A stretch of DNA of 64,000 nucleotides from Herbiconiux moechotypicola (GCF_024979255.1 NZ_JANLCN010000002.1:310001-374000), one strand, 5' to 3'. Positions 1-8,168 are shown, counted from the first letter of the stretch. The notes: a model not told the origin generated them from the sequence alone. Numbers and translations are program-made.

Positions 1-149
1 AGGTTGTCGCACTGGAGGCGATCGCTCCCCCTCCCCCGCTGCCGCCGGGTGGCTCCGCTCCCGACGGGCCCGATGACGTCCCCGAGGCCGACGATCCCGA
101 CGCCCCCGACCAGTCCCCGTCCGCACCGCGAGAGGAAGTGACCGCATGA
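1..149 (+). CDS. C-terminal end of an unidentified protein (partial)
   Basis: An open frame enters from the left edge (codons in phase from base 3) and stops at TGA 147-149, overlapping the next start as ATGA. Codon third positions are almost all G or C, as in real genes here. The visible 48 residues are a Pro/Asp/Ala-rich acidic tail without a domain. Tight coupling to the YhgE/Pip gene suggests a membrane partner from the same operon, such as another YhgE/Pip or MMPL-type protein, but nothing in the tail proves it. Confidence 0.5.
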   Translation, partial: VVALEAIAPPPPLPPGGSAPDGPDDVPEADDPDAPDQSPSAPREEVTA

Positions 150-2194
150 CCAGCCTCCGTTCCCTCGTGAGCCGCGGAGACGGCGGGGTGCTCTCCCCCA
201 CCGCGCGTCGCGTGGCCATCGTGCTCGCCGTGCTCACCCCGCTCGTCGTCGCCGGTGTCGCCGTCACGGCGGTGCGCGGCACGGATGCGGCGGCGGCCGG
301 CTCCACCGGCCCCTCGGACTCCGCGTCGACCACGCCGGTCACCTCTCCCGAGCTGCCCGCCGCCGTCGTGAACGGCGACCAGCTGGTGTACGTGGGCGAC
401 GACGGCACCGTCACGCCCGCCGCCTCCGACGGCTCGGGCACCGGAACGCCGGTGCTGGCCGGCAAGCTCCTCGTGAGCGAGCTGACCTCGGGCGACTCGG
501 GTGAGGGCTTCACGTGGACCGTCACCGACGCCGACACCGCCTCGAGCGGCCTCGCCTCGGGCGAGTTCGCCGCGGTGGTGACCATCCCGGAGGACTTCTC
601 GGCGTCCTACGCCTCCCTCGGGGGCGACTCGCCGGTGCAGGCGCAACTGCAGGTCGAGACGAACGGTGCCGGCAGCTACGTCACCGGTCTGCTCGCCTCG
701 GCGCTCTCCACCAACCTGCAAGAGGCTCTCTCCGATCAGGCGACGAAACAGTTCGTGACGGGCTTGCTCGCGGGCTTCACCACCCTCAACAGCCAGCTCG
801 GCGAAGCGGCCACGGGAGCCGGGCAGCTCGCCGCGGGTGCGTCAGAGCTCGCGGGCTACACCGGCGAGCTCGCCTCGGGGCTGGCCACCGCCGCCGGGGG
901 TGCCGCCGAACTCAACGGGGCGACGCAGGAGCTCGCGGTCGGGATGCGCGCCATCGCCGACGGCACGGCCGATCTCCCCGGATACGCCGACCTCATCGCG
1001 GCCGGGTCCGACGGCGTGACCACGGGCATCGGCGTGCTCACCGCACGGCTGGCCGAGGAGACCGCGGCCAGCGCCGCGATCGACGCCCGGCAGCACCAGC
1101 TCGAGAGCGACATCGCGGCTCTGAGCGCGCAGGTGCCCGACCTCTCCCCCGCCGAGATCCAGGCCCAGCTCGCCGGGCTGCAGAGCCAGGCCGCGAGCAT
1201 CCGCGACGCCTCCTTCGCCGTCACGGCCGGCCTCGGCCTCGACGCCCTCGGCGTCACCGCCCTGCAGGGCTTCTCGGCCGAGGTGAGCTCGGGGGCCACC
1301 CAATTCGCGACCGACCTGCCCCTGCTCACCACCACGCTCAGCGACGTCGCCGGTGGCACCGAGCAGCTCGCCACGGGCACCAGCGGACTCGCATCGGGTC
1401 TCGGTGAGCTCTCGACCGCCGCCACCGGTCTCGCGGGTGGCTCGACCGAACTCGCCACGAACATGGGCGCCCTCGCCTCCGGGCTCGACGAGGCGGTCGC
1501 GGCCATCCCGAGCTACACCGAAGCGCAGCAGGACTCCATCTCGACGGTCGTCACCGAGCCCGTCGTCACCGATCAGAGCGACCTGGGTGCGCCCCCTACC
1601 ACCGCGGGCGCGATCGCCGCGGTCGCGGTACCGCTCGCGCTGTGGATCGGCGCCTTCGCGATCTACCTGCTCCTGGTGCCGTTCGGGCGCCGCGAGCTGG
1701 CCTCGACCGCGTCGACGTTCCGCGTGGTGGTCTCGTCGCTCGTGCCGGCGGCGGTGCTCGCCCTGGTGCAGGCGGCGGTGATCGCGGTGGCGCTGTTCGT
1801 GGTGGGTGCGCATCCCGCCCACGCGGTGGGGAGCATCCTGTTCGCCTTCGTGATGGCGATCAGTTTCGTGATGCTGCACCAGGGTCTCGTGGCGCTGTTC
1901 GGCCTCGCGGGACGGCTCGTGTCGCTCGCCTTCGTGGTGGTGCAGGTCGCGGCGGCGGCCGTCATCCTGCCGAGCGGGCTGAGCGCACCGTTCTACACCG
2001 GTCTGGCCGACGTGCTGCCACTCTCGCATGCCGTCACGGGAATGCAGGCGCTGATCAGCGGCGGGTCGCTCGCGGTGGCGGTGCAGTCCTCGGTGGTGCT
2101 GCTCGTGTTCGCGGCGATCGGGCTGGTGCTCACGCTGGTGGCGGCGACCAGGGCGCGGTCACGCAGCACGGTGCTGGTGGCGCGACCGGCGTGA
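146..2194 (+). CDS. YhgE/Pip family membrane protein
   Basis: 682 residues. One N-terminal membrane segment (about 23-43) is followed by a long extracytoplasmic helical region of repeated Gly-Ala-x-x-Leu-Ala-x-Gly motifs (about 190-450), then five or so hydrophobic segments from about 488 to 675. This is the layout of YhgE/Pip (phage infection protein) and EsaA-like proteins, whose membrane part resembles ABC-2 permeases. The exact function of the family is poorly known; an envelope export or assembly role is the usual inference. The ATG overlaps the upstream stop (ATGA), so the pair is translationally coupled. It converges on the heme oxygenase gene, 10 bp away. Confidence 0.75.
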   Translation: MTSLRSLVSRGDGGVLSPTARRVAIVLAVLTPLVVAGVAVTAVRGTDAAAAGSTGPSDSASTTPVTSPELPAAVVNGDQLVYVGDDGTVTPAASDGSGTGTPVLAGKLLVSELTSGDSGEGFTWTVTDADTASSGLASGEFAAVVTIPEDFSASYASLGGDSPVQAQLQVETNGAGSYVTGLLASALSTNLQEALSDQATKQFVTGLLAGFTTLNSQLGEAATGAGQLAAGASELAGYTGELASGLATAAGGAAELNGATQELAVGMRAIADGTADLPGYADLIAAGSDGVTTGIGVLTARLAEETAASAAIDARQHQLESDIAALSAQVPDLSPAEIQAQLAGLQSQAASIRDASFAVTAGLGLDALGVTALQGFSAEVSSGATQFATDLPLLTTTLSDVAGGTEQLATGTSGLASGLGELSTAATGLAGGSTELATNMGALASGLDEAVAAIPSYTEAQQDSISTVVTEPVVTDQSDLGAPPTTAGAIAAVAVPLALWIGAFAIYLLLVPFGRRELASTASTFRVVVSSLVPAAVLALVQAAVIAVALFVVGAHPAHAVGSILFAFVMAISFVMLHQGLVALFGLAGRLVSLAFVVVQVAAAAVILPSGLSAPFYTGLADVLPLSHAVTGMQALISGGSLAVAVQSSVVLLVFAAIGLVLTLVAATRARSRSTVLVARPA

Positions 2195-2204
2195 GTCGCG
2201 CGGC

Positions 2205-2858
2205 TCAGGCGACCTGGGCGGCCTTCGCGTCGGCCAGGTCGAGGAAGAGCTCGGTGTTGAAGCGGTACGCCACGAGCACCTCGTCGATCACGCGCTCGCG
2301 CTCGGCGTCGTCCCAGTCGACCGCGTCGAGCTGGGTGCGGTAGGTCTCCTTGAACTCCTTCGGCTTCGCGATGTCGCCGAAGAGGTAGAAGCCCACGCCG
2401 TTGGTCTCGAAGCCGAACTGGCGCTGCATGAGGGTGCGGATGATCTGGCCGCCCGAGAGGTCGCCGAGGTAGCGCGTGTAGTGGTGGGCGATGAACCCGC
2501 CGTTCCAGGTGGCCGCGACCTCGTTGATGCGGCGCACGTAGCGCTCGGTGGTGGGCAGCGGGTGGATCTGGTCGCGCCAGTCGGGGCCGATGAGAAAGCG
2601 CAGGTCTTCTTCGATCGCGGGAAGGCGGGTGAGCTTGGGTGAGATGAACTCGGCGGCGACCGGGTCGGACTTCATGCGGTCGGCGGCTGCCTCGAGCGCC
2701 TCGTAGATGAAGAAGTGCTGGGCCACCAGGGCGATGTAGTCGTCTCGGGAACCCTTGCCGCTCATGAGGTCGGTCATGAAGCCGGCGCCCTCGCTGTCGC
2801 TGTGGCCTGTCCAGGTGCGCTCGCGAAGCGCCTGCGAGAAGGGGATCACTGCAGCCAT
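2205..2858 (-). CDS. hmuO: Biliverdin-producing heme oxygenase
   Basis: 217 residues, the usual length for HmuO-type bacterial heme oxygenase. It opens heme to biliverdin, CO and iron in the cytosol. The proximal heme ligand is His19 (Gly-His-Ser-Asp-Ser-Glu), and the distal-helix signature Gly-Asp-Leu-Ser-Gly-Gly-Gln is present near residue 135, followed by the conserved Tyr/Phe-rich helix. An iron box with a -10-like TAGAGT (2897-2902) lies just upstream, so iron repression through IdeR/DtxR is likely. The DUF2470 gene upstream on the same strand may be cotranscribed. No heme transporter genes are in view. Confidence 0.93.
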   Translation of the reverse strand: MAAVIPFSQALRERTWTGHSDSEGAGFMTDLMSGKGSRDDYIALVAQHFFIYEALEAAADRMKSDPVAAEFISPKLTRLPAIEEDLRFLIGPDWRDQIHPLPTTERYVRRINEVAATWNGGFIAHHYTRYLGDLSGGQIIRTLMQRQFGFETNGVGFYLFGDIAKPKEFKETYRTQLDAVDWDDAERERVIDEVLVAYRFNTELFLDLADAKAAQVA

Positions 2859-2883
2859 CTGCTCATTCCATGCCGTCGGGAGG

Positions 2884-2902
2884 TTAGGTCAGCCTAACTC
2901 TA
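2884..2902 (-). promoter_or_regulatory. IdeR/DtxR-type iron box
   Basis: TTAGGTCAGCCTAACTCTA matches 15 of 19 positions of the IdeR/DtxR consensus as I recall it (TTAGGTTAGSCTAACCTAA). Its core is a perfect inverted repeat, GTTAGG (2883-2888) and CCTAAC (2893-2898), with a 4-nt spacer. It sits 26 bp before the hmuO start and overlaps a possible -10 TAGAGT, the position expected for repression in iron-replete cells. Confidence 0.8.
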
Positions 2903-2935
2903 GCGGAGAACGGCAGTGGCGCACCGATGAATTCG

Positions 2936-3241
2936 CTAGGAGTGCGGCCTGGGCTCCACGCCGAGCGCGGCGCACGCCCCGTCGTAGAGCGCCACGATCT
3001 CGCGGCGCACCTCGGCACGCTCGGTGATGGGGCCGGCGGGCCAGGCGACGGATGCGGGGTTCACGACGCCGTCGACCGTCACGTCCCACACTCCCCCGTC
3101 GCCGTCGAGGCCGGTCATCGTGGCTGACTCGGCGGCCGGGTTCACGAAGGCGCGGGCGATGAGCAGGTTGTCGTCGGTGTGGTCGCCGTTCATGTGGCGG
3201 AGGATGGCGGAGACGATGTCGGGGGAGAAGGTCGTGGTCAC
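2936..3241 (-). CDS. DUF2470 domain protein
   Basis: 101 residues with the DUF2470 hallmark His-Met-Asn-Gly-Asp-His near residue 16. The start is GTG 3241. DUF2470 is the heme-binding C-terminal domain of HugZ/HutZ-type heme-degrading proteins and also occurs alone in actinobacteria. Here it stands alone directly upstream of a canonical heme oxygenase, on the same strand, with an iron box between the two. A role in heme or iron handling is an inference from family and context. TAGCGT (3250-3255) lies 8 nt before the GTG, so a nearly leaderless transcript is possible. Confidence 0.75.
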   Translation of the reverse strand: MTTTFSPDIVSAILRHMNGDHTDDNLLIARAFVNPAAESATMTGLDGDGGVWDVTVDGVVNPASVAWPAGPITERAEVRREIVALYDGACAALGVEPRPHS

Positions 3242-3252
3242 GGCACCCCACG

Positions 3253-3897
3253 CTAGTCGAGCAATTGCGCCTGGAGGAAGTACGTGCTGCGGGCGAAGGC
3301 GAGCGCGGCGGCGTGCTTGTCGAGCAGCTCGAGCATGGTGGCGTTGGCGAAGCCGGGGCGGGCCGCCGCGTAGCTGTGCTGGGTGACAGGGGTGCCGTGC
3401 TCCTTGAGGCGCGACACGAAGAGGTCGGCTTCCATAGCCGCCGCGGCATCTTCGTCGGCGCGGTGCAACAGCACGGGACAGGGCACGATACCCGCCTCGT
3501 CGGCGGCGAGCAGCGCGTGGTACGCGACCACGGCGTCCACCGCCCCGCTCTGGGCCAGTCGGAGCGCCAGGCGTCCACCGATGCCGAGGCCGATCACCCC
3601 GACCCGCGAGGCGCCCTGACCCCGGGCCATGCCGACGGCGTCGTCGATCGTCGCGATCGCGAAGCCCTCGTCGAGAGCCGACTCCAGCTCGACGGCGGCG
3701 ACGGGCGAGACCGTGGCCCTTCCGTCGAAGAGGTCGGGTACGAGAGCGAAGAATCCCTGGCCGGCAAGCGATGTGGCGTACGCCTCGAGGTAGGGGAGAC
3801 GCCCAAAACCGTCGTGGACGATCACCACGCCCGGGCGACCGGGTTCGCCGAACTCGAGCGGCCAGCCGGGGGACGGGATGTCGATGAACTCGGTCAC
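3253..3897 (-). CDS. Dienelactone-hydrolase-fold protein, catalytic residues lost
   Basis: 214 residues, GTG start overlapping the upstream MBL stop (GTGA). The fold and length match dienelactone hydrolases: the early Val-Ile-Val-His-Asp-Gly-Phe-Gly strand-turn and the Pro-Asp-Leu-Phe-Asp-Gly motif are present. However, the nucleophile elbow Gly-x-Cys-x-Gly-Gly reads Gly-Leu-Gly-Ile-Gly-Gly (103-108), so Cys is replaced by Gly105, and the catalytic His (Gly-x-His-x-Phe context) is replaced by Pro181. Asp148/150 remains. It is therefore probably not a hydrolase of the normal type and may be a binding or regulatory pseudoenzyme. It is the last gene of a coupled hydrolase run. Confidence 0.75.
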   Translation of the reverse strand: MTEFIDIPSPGWPLEFGEPGRPGVVIVHDGFGRLPYLEAYATSLAGQGFFALVPDLFDGRATVSPVAAVELESALDEGFAIATIDDAVGMARGQGASRVGVIGLGIGGRLALRLAQSGAVDAVVAYHALLAADEAGIVPCPVLLHRADEDAAAAMEADLFVSRLKEHGTPVTQHSYAAARPGFANATMLELLDKHAAALAFARSTYFLQAQLLD

Positions 3898-4901
3898 GAC
3901 GGCACCCGCCCGAGGTGGGAGATGTGCATCGCCGTCTGGGTGAGGGCCGAGAACAGGTAGAAGCCGTGCAGGTTCTCCCAGCCCGCCGTCCAGGTCATGC
4001 GCTCGGCGAGGTGCCACACGCCGGCGGAGGGATCGAGGTCGAGCAGTGCGGCCACCTCCCGGGAGCGCCGGAGGTGGTGTTCGGCAAGGGCGTCGCAGCG
4101 GGCACGCAAGCCGACGAAAGGCGTGCCGTGCCCGGGCACGACCAGGGTATCCTCCGGCATGGCCCGAAGGCGATCGAGGGAGTCGAGGTAGTCGCCGAGG
4201 GGGTCGGTCGCGGGGCCGCCGAGTCCGAGACCGGGGAAGATGTCGGGCAGCACCGTGTCGCCGGAAATGAGGAGGGCGCCCGCATTGCTGGAGAGGCATA
4301 TGCTTCCCGGAGTGTGCCCCGGCGTGTGGAGCACCGTGAAAGCTGGATCGGTGTCGCCGACGTGGTCGCCGTCCTGCAGCAGGAGGTCGGGGTGGAGATC
4401 GTCCGCGCCGCCCCAGGCGGTCACCGAGCGCGTCGACGGCTCTGCCGATGCGGTCGTGCGAGCGACCGCGAGAAGCTCGGATGCCGCGATGGCGGGCACA
4501 CCCCACTCGGAGATGCGCTGTTCAGCCTGCTCCACCGCGCGGGGCGCATCCTCCGCGAGACGGTGCAGGGCGGACAGTTCGTCGCGGTGCATCAGCAGCT
4601 GCGCGCCGGTGCGATCGCGAACCCACGGCACCAGGCCGAGGTGGTCGGGGTGGAGATGGGTGGCGATGACCGATCTCACGGTGCCGAGCGGTTCGAGGGC
4701 GCGCTCGAGGCGGGCGCGGTTCTCCAGTGTGTCCCACCCGGGGTCGATCACGTGCACGTCGCCCCGGGGGTCGACGAGCAGCACGCAGAGAGTGGCGTGC
4801 GGCGAGGCGCCCTCCGGCGTGGGCTGCTCGATCACCTGGACACCGGGGGGCAGCTCACTCGGCCGGCCGGCCGCATCCACGCTCGTGCGGGGGAGGCTCA
4901 T
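3894..4901 (-). CDS. MBL-fold metallo-hydrolase
   Basis: 335 residues. The zinc motif His82-x-His84-x-Asp86-His87 is intact. A later Thr-Pro-Gly-His-Thr-Pro-Gly-Ser stretch, Ser-Gly-Asp-Thr-Val and Val-Pro-Gly-His-Gly supply the other metal ligands. The C-terminal helical extension, about 100 residues, resembles LACTB2/RNase-Z-unrelated MBL hydrolases. The substrate is unknown; the family includes thioesterases and lactonases. Its ATG overlaps the stop of the nucleoside hydrolase (ATGA), and its own stop overlaps the next start, so it belongs to one operon. Confidence 0.8.
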   Translation of the reverse strand: MSLPRTSVDAAGRPSELPPGVQVIEQPTPEGASPHATLCVLLVDPRGDVHVIDPGWDTLENRARLERALEPLGTVRSVIATHLHPDHLGLVPWVRDRTGAQLLMHRDELSALHRLAEDAPRAVEQAEQRISEWGVPAIAASELLAVARTTASAEPSTRSVTAWGGADDLHPDLLLQDGDHVGDTDPAFTVLHTPGHTPGSICLSSNAGALLISGDTVLPDIFPGLGLGGPATDPLGDYLDSLDRLRAMPEDTLVVPGHGTPFVGLRARCDALAEHHLRRSREVAALLDLDPSAGVWHLAERMTWTAGWENLHGFYLFSALTQTAMHISHLGRVPS

Positions 4902-5824
4902 GGCAGGGTGGTGACCGTCTCGACGAACAGCCGGGCGACGCGGGGCGCGTCGATGTCGAGTGCCACGTCGACCAGGGGCAGGGCGGTGTGCAGGCCGTGC
5001 ACCGCGTCTTCGCCCACGCGCGGCCGGCGGTCCACCACCGTCTGTCCGCGTGACGCCCCCGCGAGCTCGACGCGCACCGGATGGCGCTCCACGTGCAGGG
5101 CGCCCGGGTCGACGAGCGCACAGAGCGCTCCGGCGTCACCGATGTGGGCACCGTCGGCCTGGAAGTCGAGCAAGCGGCCGGCGATTCGGGCGGCGGCGCT
5201 CTCACCCGACAGGAGGGCGTCGACATCGCTCCGCGCCACTCCGACCTGGTTGAACACGTCGAGCCCGTACATGAACGTCTGCACCCCCGAATCGATCGTG
5301 ATGGCGGCGGCTTCGGGGTCGTGCCACACGTTGAACTCGGCGACCGCCGTGGCGTTGCCCACACCGGCGGCGCCGCCCATGAACACGATCCGGTCGAGGG
5401 CCTCTGCCACTTCGGGGTACTGCCGGAGCAGCAGGGCGACGTTCGTCTGCGGCGCCACCGTCACCAGGGTCACCGGCTGGTCGGAGCCGAGAATGAGGTC
5501 GCGTGCCAGGTCGACCCCGTGGCGTGGATCGACGGGCCGCCGCGAAGAAGGAAGGCCCAGGTCACCCATCCCGTCGCCGCCGTGCACGTGCGAGGAGCGA
5601 GCGGGCTCGATGAGGGGTCGCCTGGCCCCCGCTGCGACCGGGGTCTCGGGCGCACCGGCGACGTCGAGGATGGCGAGGGTGTTCTGCACGACGTTCTCGA
5701 GCGTCGTATTCCCCGAGACGCATGTGACGCCGATGAGCTCGATCTCGGGATGCGCCACCGCGAAGAGGAGGGCGAGGGCGTCGTCCACCCCGGTGTCGAC
5801 GTCGAGCAGCACGCGATGGGTCAC
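4898..5824 (-). CDS. Nucleoside hydrolase (IunH/RihA type)
   Basis: 308 residues from GTG 5824. The N-terminal Ca2+-binding motif Asp8-x-Asp10-x-x-x-Asp14-Asp15 defines inosine-uridine-preferring nucleoside hydrolases, which split ribonucleosides to base and ribose. Further ligands are in the Thr-Val-Ala-Pro-Gln-Thr-Asn and Glu-Phe-Asn-x-x-x-Asp-Pro-Glu-Ala motifs. TTG 5833, overlapping the upstream stop, is an alternative start. Substrate choice cannot be read from sequence; the surrounding hydrolases suggest salvage or scavenging. Confidence 0.85.
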   Translation of the reverse strand: MTHRVLLDVDTGVDDALALLFAVAHPEIELIGVTCVSGNTTLENVVQNTLAILDVAGAPETPVAAGARRPLIEPARSSHVHGGDGMGDLGLPSSRRPVDPRHGVDLARDLILGSDQPVTLVTVAPQTNVALLLRQYPEVAEALDRIVFMGGAAGVGNATAVAEFNVWHDPEAAAITIDSGVQTFMYGLDVFNQVGVARSDVDALLSGESAAARIAGRLLDFQADGAHIGDAGALCALVDPGALHVERHPVRVELAGASRGQTVVDRRPRVGEDAVHGLHTALPLVDVALDIDAPRVARLFVETVTTLP

Positions 5825-5829
5825 GTCGG

Positions 5830-6819
5830 TCAATCTACCGTGGCGGGCTCCGCGGTCGTGGCGGCCTCGCCGCACACCTCCCTCACGAACAGCTGCAGTC
5901 GGCGGTACACCTCCTGCGACTCGGGGTGGCGGTAATCCTGCTGCCAGGTGTGCTGGGTGTTTCGGCTCGCTCGGTCGTAGAGCAGCGCATCCACGTGCAC
6001 ACCGTGTGCACGGAGCCGGGCGATGAAGTTGAGGTTGGCCCGGTAGAAGTAGTCGCGCTCGGAGGTGGTGACGAGCACCGGGGGGTAGCCGCGGTCGACC
6101 CATTCGATGGGCGAGAGGTAGGCGACCGCGCGGCGCAGGGCGGCCCGGCCGGCGCGACGCGGCTCGCGCCCGGCGTGGCTGGAGGGCAGCAGCATGCGGG
6201 CGAAGTCGAGGCTCATGATGAAGCCCTTCTCGAACAGCACCGAGAAATCGACCACGCTGCAGTGCTGCACCAGGCCGCGGAGCGCATCCGGAGTCACGGC
6301 GGGAGTCAGCTCGTAGTGAGCGGCCAGCTCGGGATGGTGCACGGCTGCCGAGAGCAGCGCCGAGAGCTGACCCCCCGCCGAATCACCGCCGAGCACGAGA
6401 CGATCGGCATCACCACCGAACTCGGCGATGTGTGCTCGTACCCAGGCGAGCGCGTCGTTGGCGTCGTGCAGCATGTGCCCCATGGTGAACCGGGTGGCGC
6501 GGCGGTAGTTGACGTTCACCACCACCATGCCGGCGCGCGCCTGGGTGGCGCAGTACTTGGTGAGCGGAGCCTTGTCACCCGAAGTCCAGCCGCCGCCGTG
6601 GAAGTACACGTACACGGGCAGCGGATGCGCGGGACGCTCGTGGGGAACGATCACGTCGAGCCGGTGGCCGCGCAGGCCGTCGCCCACGAAGTCGAGGTCG
6701 AGGTGGTAGTCGACGTCGGTGACGGGGTCGAGGTTGAAACGCACCTGCTCGCGCCGGCTCACGGAGCTCATGAGGAGTCGCCACGCCCAGACGGGAACAC
6801 GGGGGAGCGGGGCGGGCAT
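5830..6819 (-). CDS. Alpha/beta hydrolase, hormone-sensitive-lipase type
   Basis: 329 residues. The oxyanion motif His-Gly-Gly-Gly-Trp is near residue 74 and the nucleophile elbow Gly-Asp-Ser-Ala-Gly-Gly near 144, the two marks of HSL (family IV) esterases. A late His in the His-Thr-Trp context near residue 299 fits the triad. It likely hydrolyses small esters in the cytosol. The start is supported by TAGGGT (6827-6832) 7 nt upstream, which makes a leaderless start probable and makes this gene the head of the hydrolase operon running to 3253. Confidence 0.85.
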   Translation of the reverse strand: MPAPLPRVPVWAWRLLMSSVSRREQVRFNLDPVTDVDYHLDLDFVGDGLRGHRLDVIVPHERPAHPLPVYVYFHGGGWTSGDKAPLTKYCATQARAGMVVVNVNYRRATRFTMGHMLHDANDALAWVRAHIAEFGGDADRLVLGGDSAGGQLSALLSAAVHHPELAAHYELTPAVTPDALRGLVQHCSVVDFSVLFEKGFIMSLDFARMLLPSSHAGREPRRAGRAALRRAVAYLSPIEWVDRGYPPVLVTTSERDYFYRANLNFIARLRAHGVHVDALLYDRASRNTQHTWQQDYRHPESQEVYRRLQLFVREVCGEAATTAEPATVD

Positions 6820-6826
6820 GTCGACG

Positions 6827-6832
6827 ACCCTA
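6827..6832 (-). promoter_or_regulatory. -10 box, leaderless start of the esterase gene
   Basis: TAGGGT on the minus strand, 7 nt before ATG 6819. No -35 is convincing. Confidence 0.5.
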
Positions 6833-6876
6833 GGCAGCCCGCTTGGCAGCGGGCTGGCCGTGACCCGGGAGATGCC

Positions 6877-7281
6877 TCAGGACTTGGTGCGAGTCGACCA
6901 GAGCGCCCAGCCGATGAGCACCGGCTGGAAGAACAGGCGGGCGAAGCGCTTGCGGTCGTCGTCGAGCCCGAACGCGTCGCGCTCGTTCACCCACTGCGAC
7001 ACGTTGCCCGGGAAGATCGCGGTGAAGAACAGCGCCGCCACGGTGCCGACGGCCTTCTTCTGCTTGGGCAGGGCGATGAGCGCCGTGCCGAGAGCGATCT
7101 CGGCCACCCCGGAGGCGAGCACCACCTGATCGCGGTCGAGCGGCACCCAGTCGGGCACCTGCGCCTGGAAGTCCTGCCGTGCGAACGTGAGATGCGACAC
7201 CCCCGCGAACACCAGGCCCGCCCCGAGCGCCACCCGCCCGATCGCGCGCCCCACCGACTGAGTCCGTGTGCGAGAAGTCAT
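6877..7281 (-). CDS. DoxX-like membrane protein
   Basis: 134 residues with four predicted membrane helices. The layout fits DoxX/DoxD-type quinone-linked small membrane proteins: an N-terminal helix with Phe-Ala-Gly-x-x-His, then a Gly-x-Ala-Glu-Ile-Ala-x-Gly helix. The family is associated with redox balance but has no firm general function. Its ATG overlaps the stop of the gene at 7278-7715 (ATGA). The following start at 6819 has its own -10 box, so this is probably the last gene of the short operon 8155-6877. Confidence 0.75.
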   Translation of the reverse strand: MTSRTRTQSVGRAIGRVALGAGLVFAGVSHLTFARQDFQAQVPDWVPLDRDQVVLASGVAEIALGTALIALPKQKKAVGTVAALFFTAIFPGNVSQWVNERDAFGLDDDRKRFARLFFQPVLIGWALWSTRTKS

Positions 7282-7715
7282 GCCCCCACCAGCCCCAGCG
7301 CCTCAGGACGCGTCACCATAGGAGGCTCCGAGGTCTGACGATCGAGACTGTTCGGAAGCCGTACGCCATTCGGCTGGAGCAGCAGGTAGTCGAGGAACAT
7401 CGCGACCGTGGTCGCGGGGTTAGGAGCATCGGATGTCATGTCGGTCGCCGACTCGGGGTCGACCGCGCCGGAAGCTCGGAGTACCGCGAGGTACCTCACG
7501 CCGCCCGCCGACTTCACGAACACGTTGGCGTAGCCGCCGACCATCTCGATGCGACGCAGCAGCACGGCGAGTCGCTCATCGTCCATCGCGACGATGACGG
7601 GTGCTCGGCCCTCGTCGTCGACGACGGCCAATTCCCGGTCGGCGAGCTCGCCGAGTGCGATCGCGGCGAACATCTCCTGGCGGAAGTCATCCAACTTCTC
7701 GGTAGAGGCGGTCAT
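7278..7715 (-). CDS. Unknown protein, second gene of an islet beside tRNA-Gly
   Basis: 145 residues, not recognised. It is soluble, acidic and mixed alpha/beta, with no signal peptide, membrane helix or known motif. The N-terminal half (Leu-Ala-Asp-Arg-Glu-Leu-Ala-Val-Val-Asp-Asp) looks like a small beta domain. Its start overlaps the stop of the gene at 7712-8155 and its stop overlaps the DoxX start, both as ATGA, so the products are made together. Base composition is visibly less G+C-rich than the flanks. The pairing of two unknown coupled genes at a tRNA 3' end hints at acquired DNA; no function is proposed. Confidence 0.65.
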   Translation of the reverse strand: MTASTEKLDDFRQEMFAAIALGELADRELAVVDDEGRAPVIVAMDDERLAVLLRRIEMVGGYANVFVKSAGGVRYLAVLRASGAVDPESATDMTSDAPNPATTVAMFLDYLLLQPNGVRLPNSLDRQTSEPPMVTRPEALGLVGA

Positions 7716-8155
7716 GAACTCTCACTTTCACTGTTGTCGCGGAGTCTACGCGCACTGTCGGACATGGTGACGGTGGCGAGACGGTACGCCGCTGAGACAT
7801 CGTCGACCGTATCGAGCCGCATCAGATGCTGCCGCAACTCACGGTGACGGCTGTCGTCGGGATGGAGGTGGCAGTGGCCGTCACAGCAGTCGACGAGGGC
7901 CACGTTCCGCCACGACCCGCCCCAACCCGCGGTCTGGAGTATGAGCACGAAATCGACGAGCGCCCCGTCGTGCCGCCAGATCGTCGTGACGATACGGATG
8001 GTGTTGAAGTCGTCTACCGGGGTGTCCCACGACTTGGCGCGCGTATCCGAGCGGGGAGGCCGATTGTAAGAGCCGTTCTCGCGCTCGAGCGCCTCGACGG
8101 CAGCCGCACGAGCCCGAACCTCGGCTCGGCGTTGCTGCTGAGTGCGCCTGACCAT
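7712..8155 (-). CDS. Unknown protein, first gene of an islet beside tRNA-Gly
   Basis: 147 residues from ATG 8155, not recognised with confidence. The N-terminus (1-30) is a charged Arg/Glu-rich helix. The centre has a strand-rich segment with Trp-Arg-His-Asp-Gly and Trp-Gly-Gly-Ser-Trp, followed by a Cys/His cluster (Asp-Cys-Cys-Asp-Gly-His-Cys-His-Leu-His) that could bind a metal. TAGGAT (8163-8168) 7 nt upstream supports a leaderless start. It precedes and overlaps its partner gene by 4 nt. A two-gene unit next to a tRNA fits a toxin-antitoxin-like or defence islet, but that is only inference. Confidence 0.65.
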   Translation of the reverse strand: MVRRTQQQRRAEVRARAAAVEALERENGSYNRPPRSDTRAKSWDTPVDDFNTIRIVTTIWRHDGALVDFVLILQTAGWGGSWRNVALVDCCDGHCHLHPDDSRHRELRQHLMRLDTVDDVSAAYRLATVTMSDSARRLRDNSESESS

Positions 8156-8162
8156 GCCAGCG

Positions 8163-8168
8163 ATCCTA
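8163..8168 (-). promoter_or_regulatory. -10 box, leaderless start of the islet pair
   Basis: TAGGAT on the minus strand, 7 nt before ATG 8155. Confidence 0.5.
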
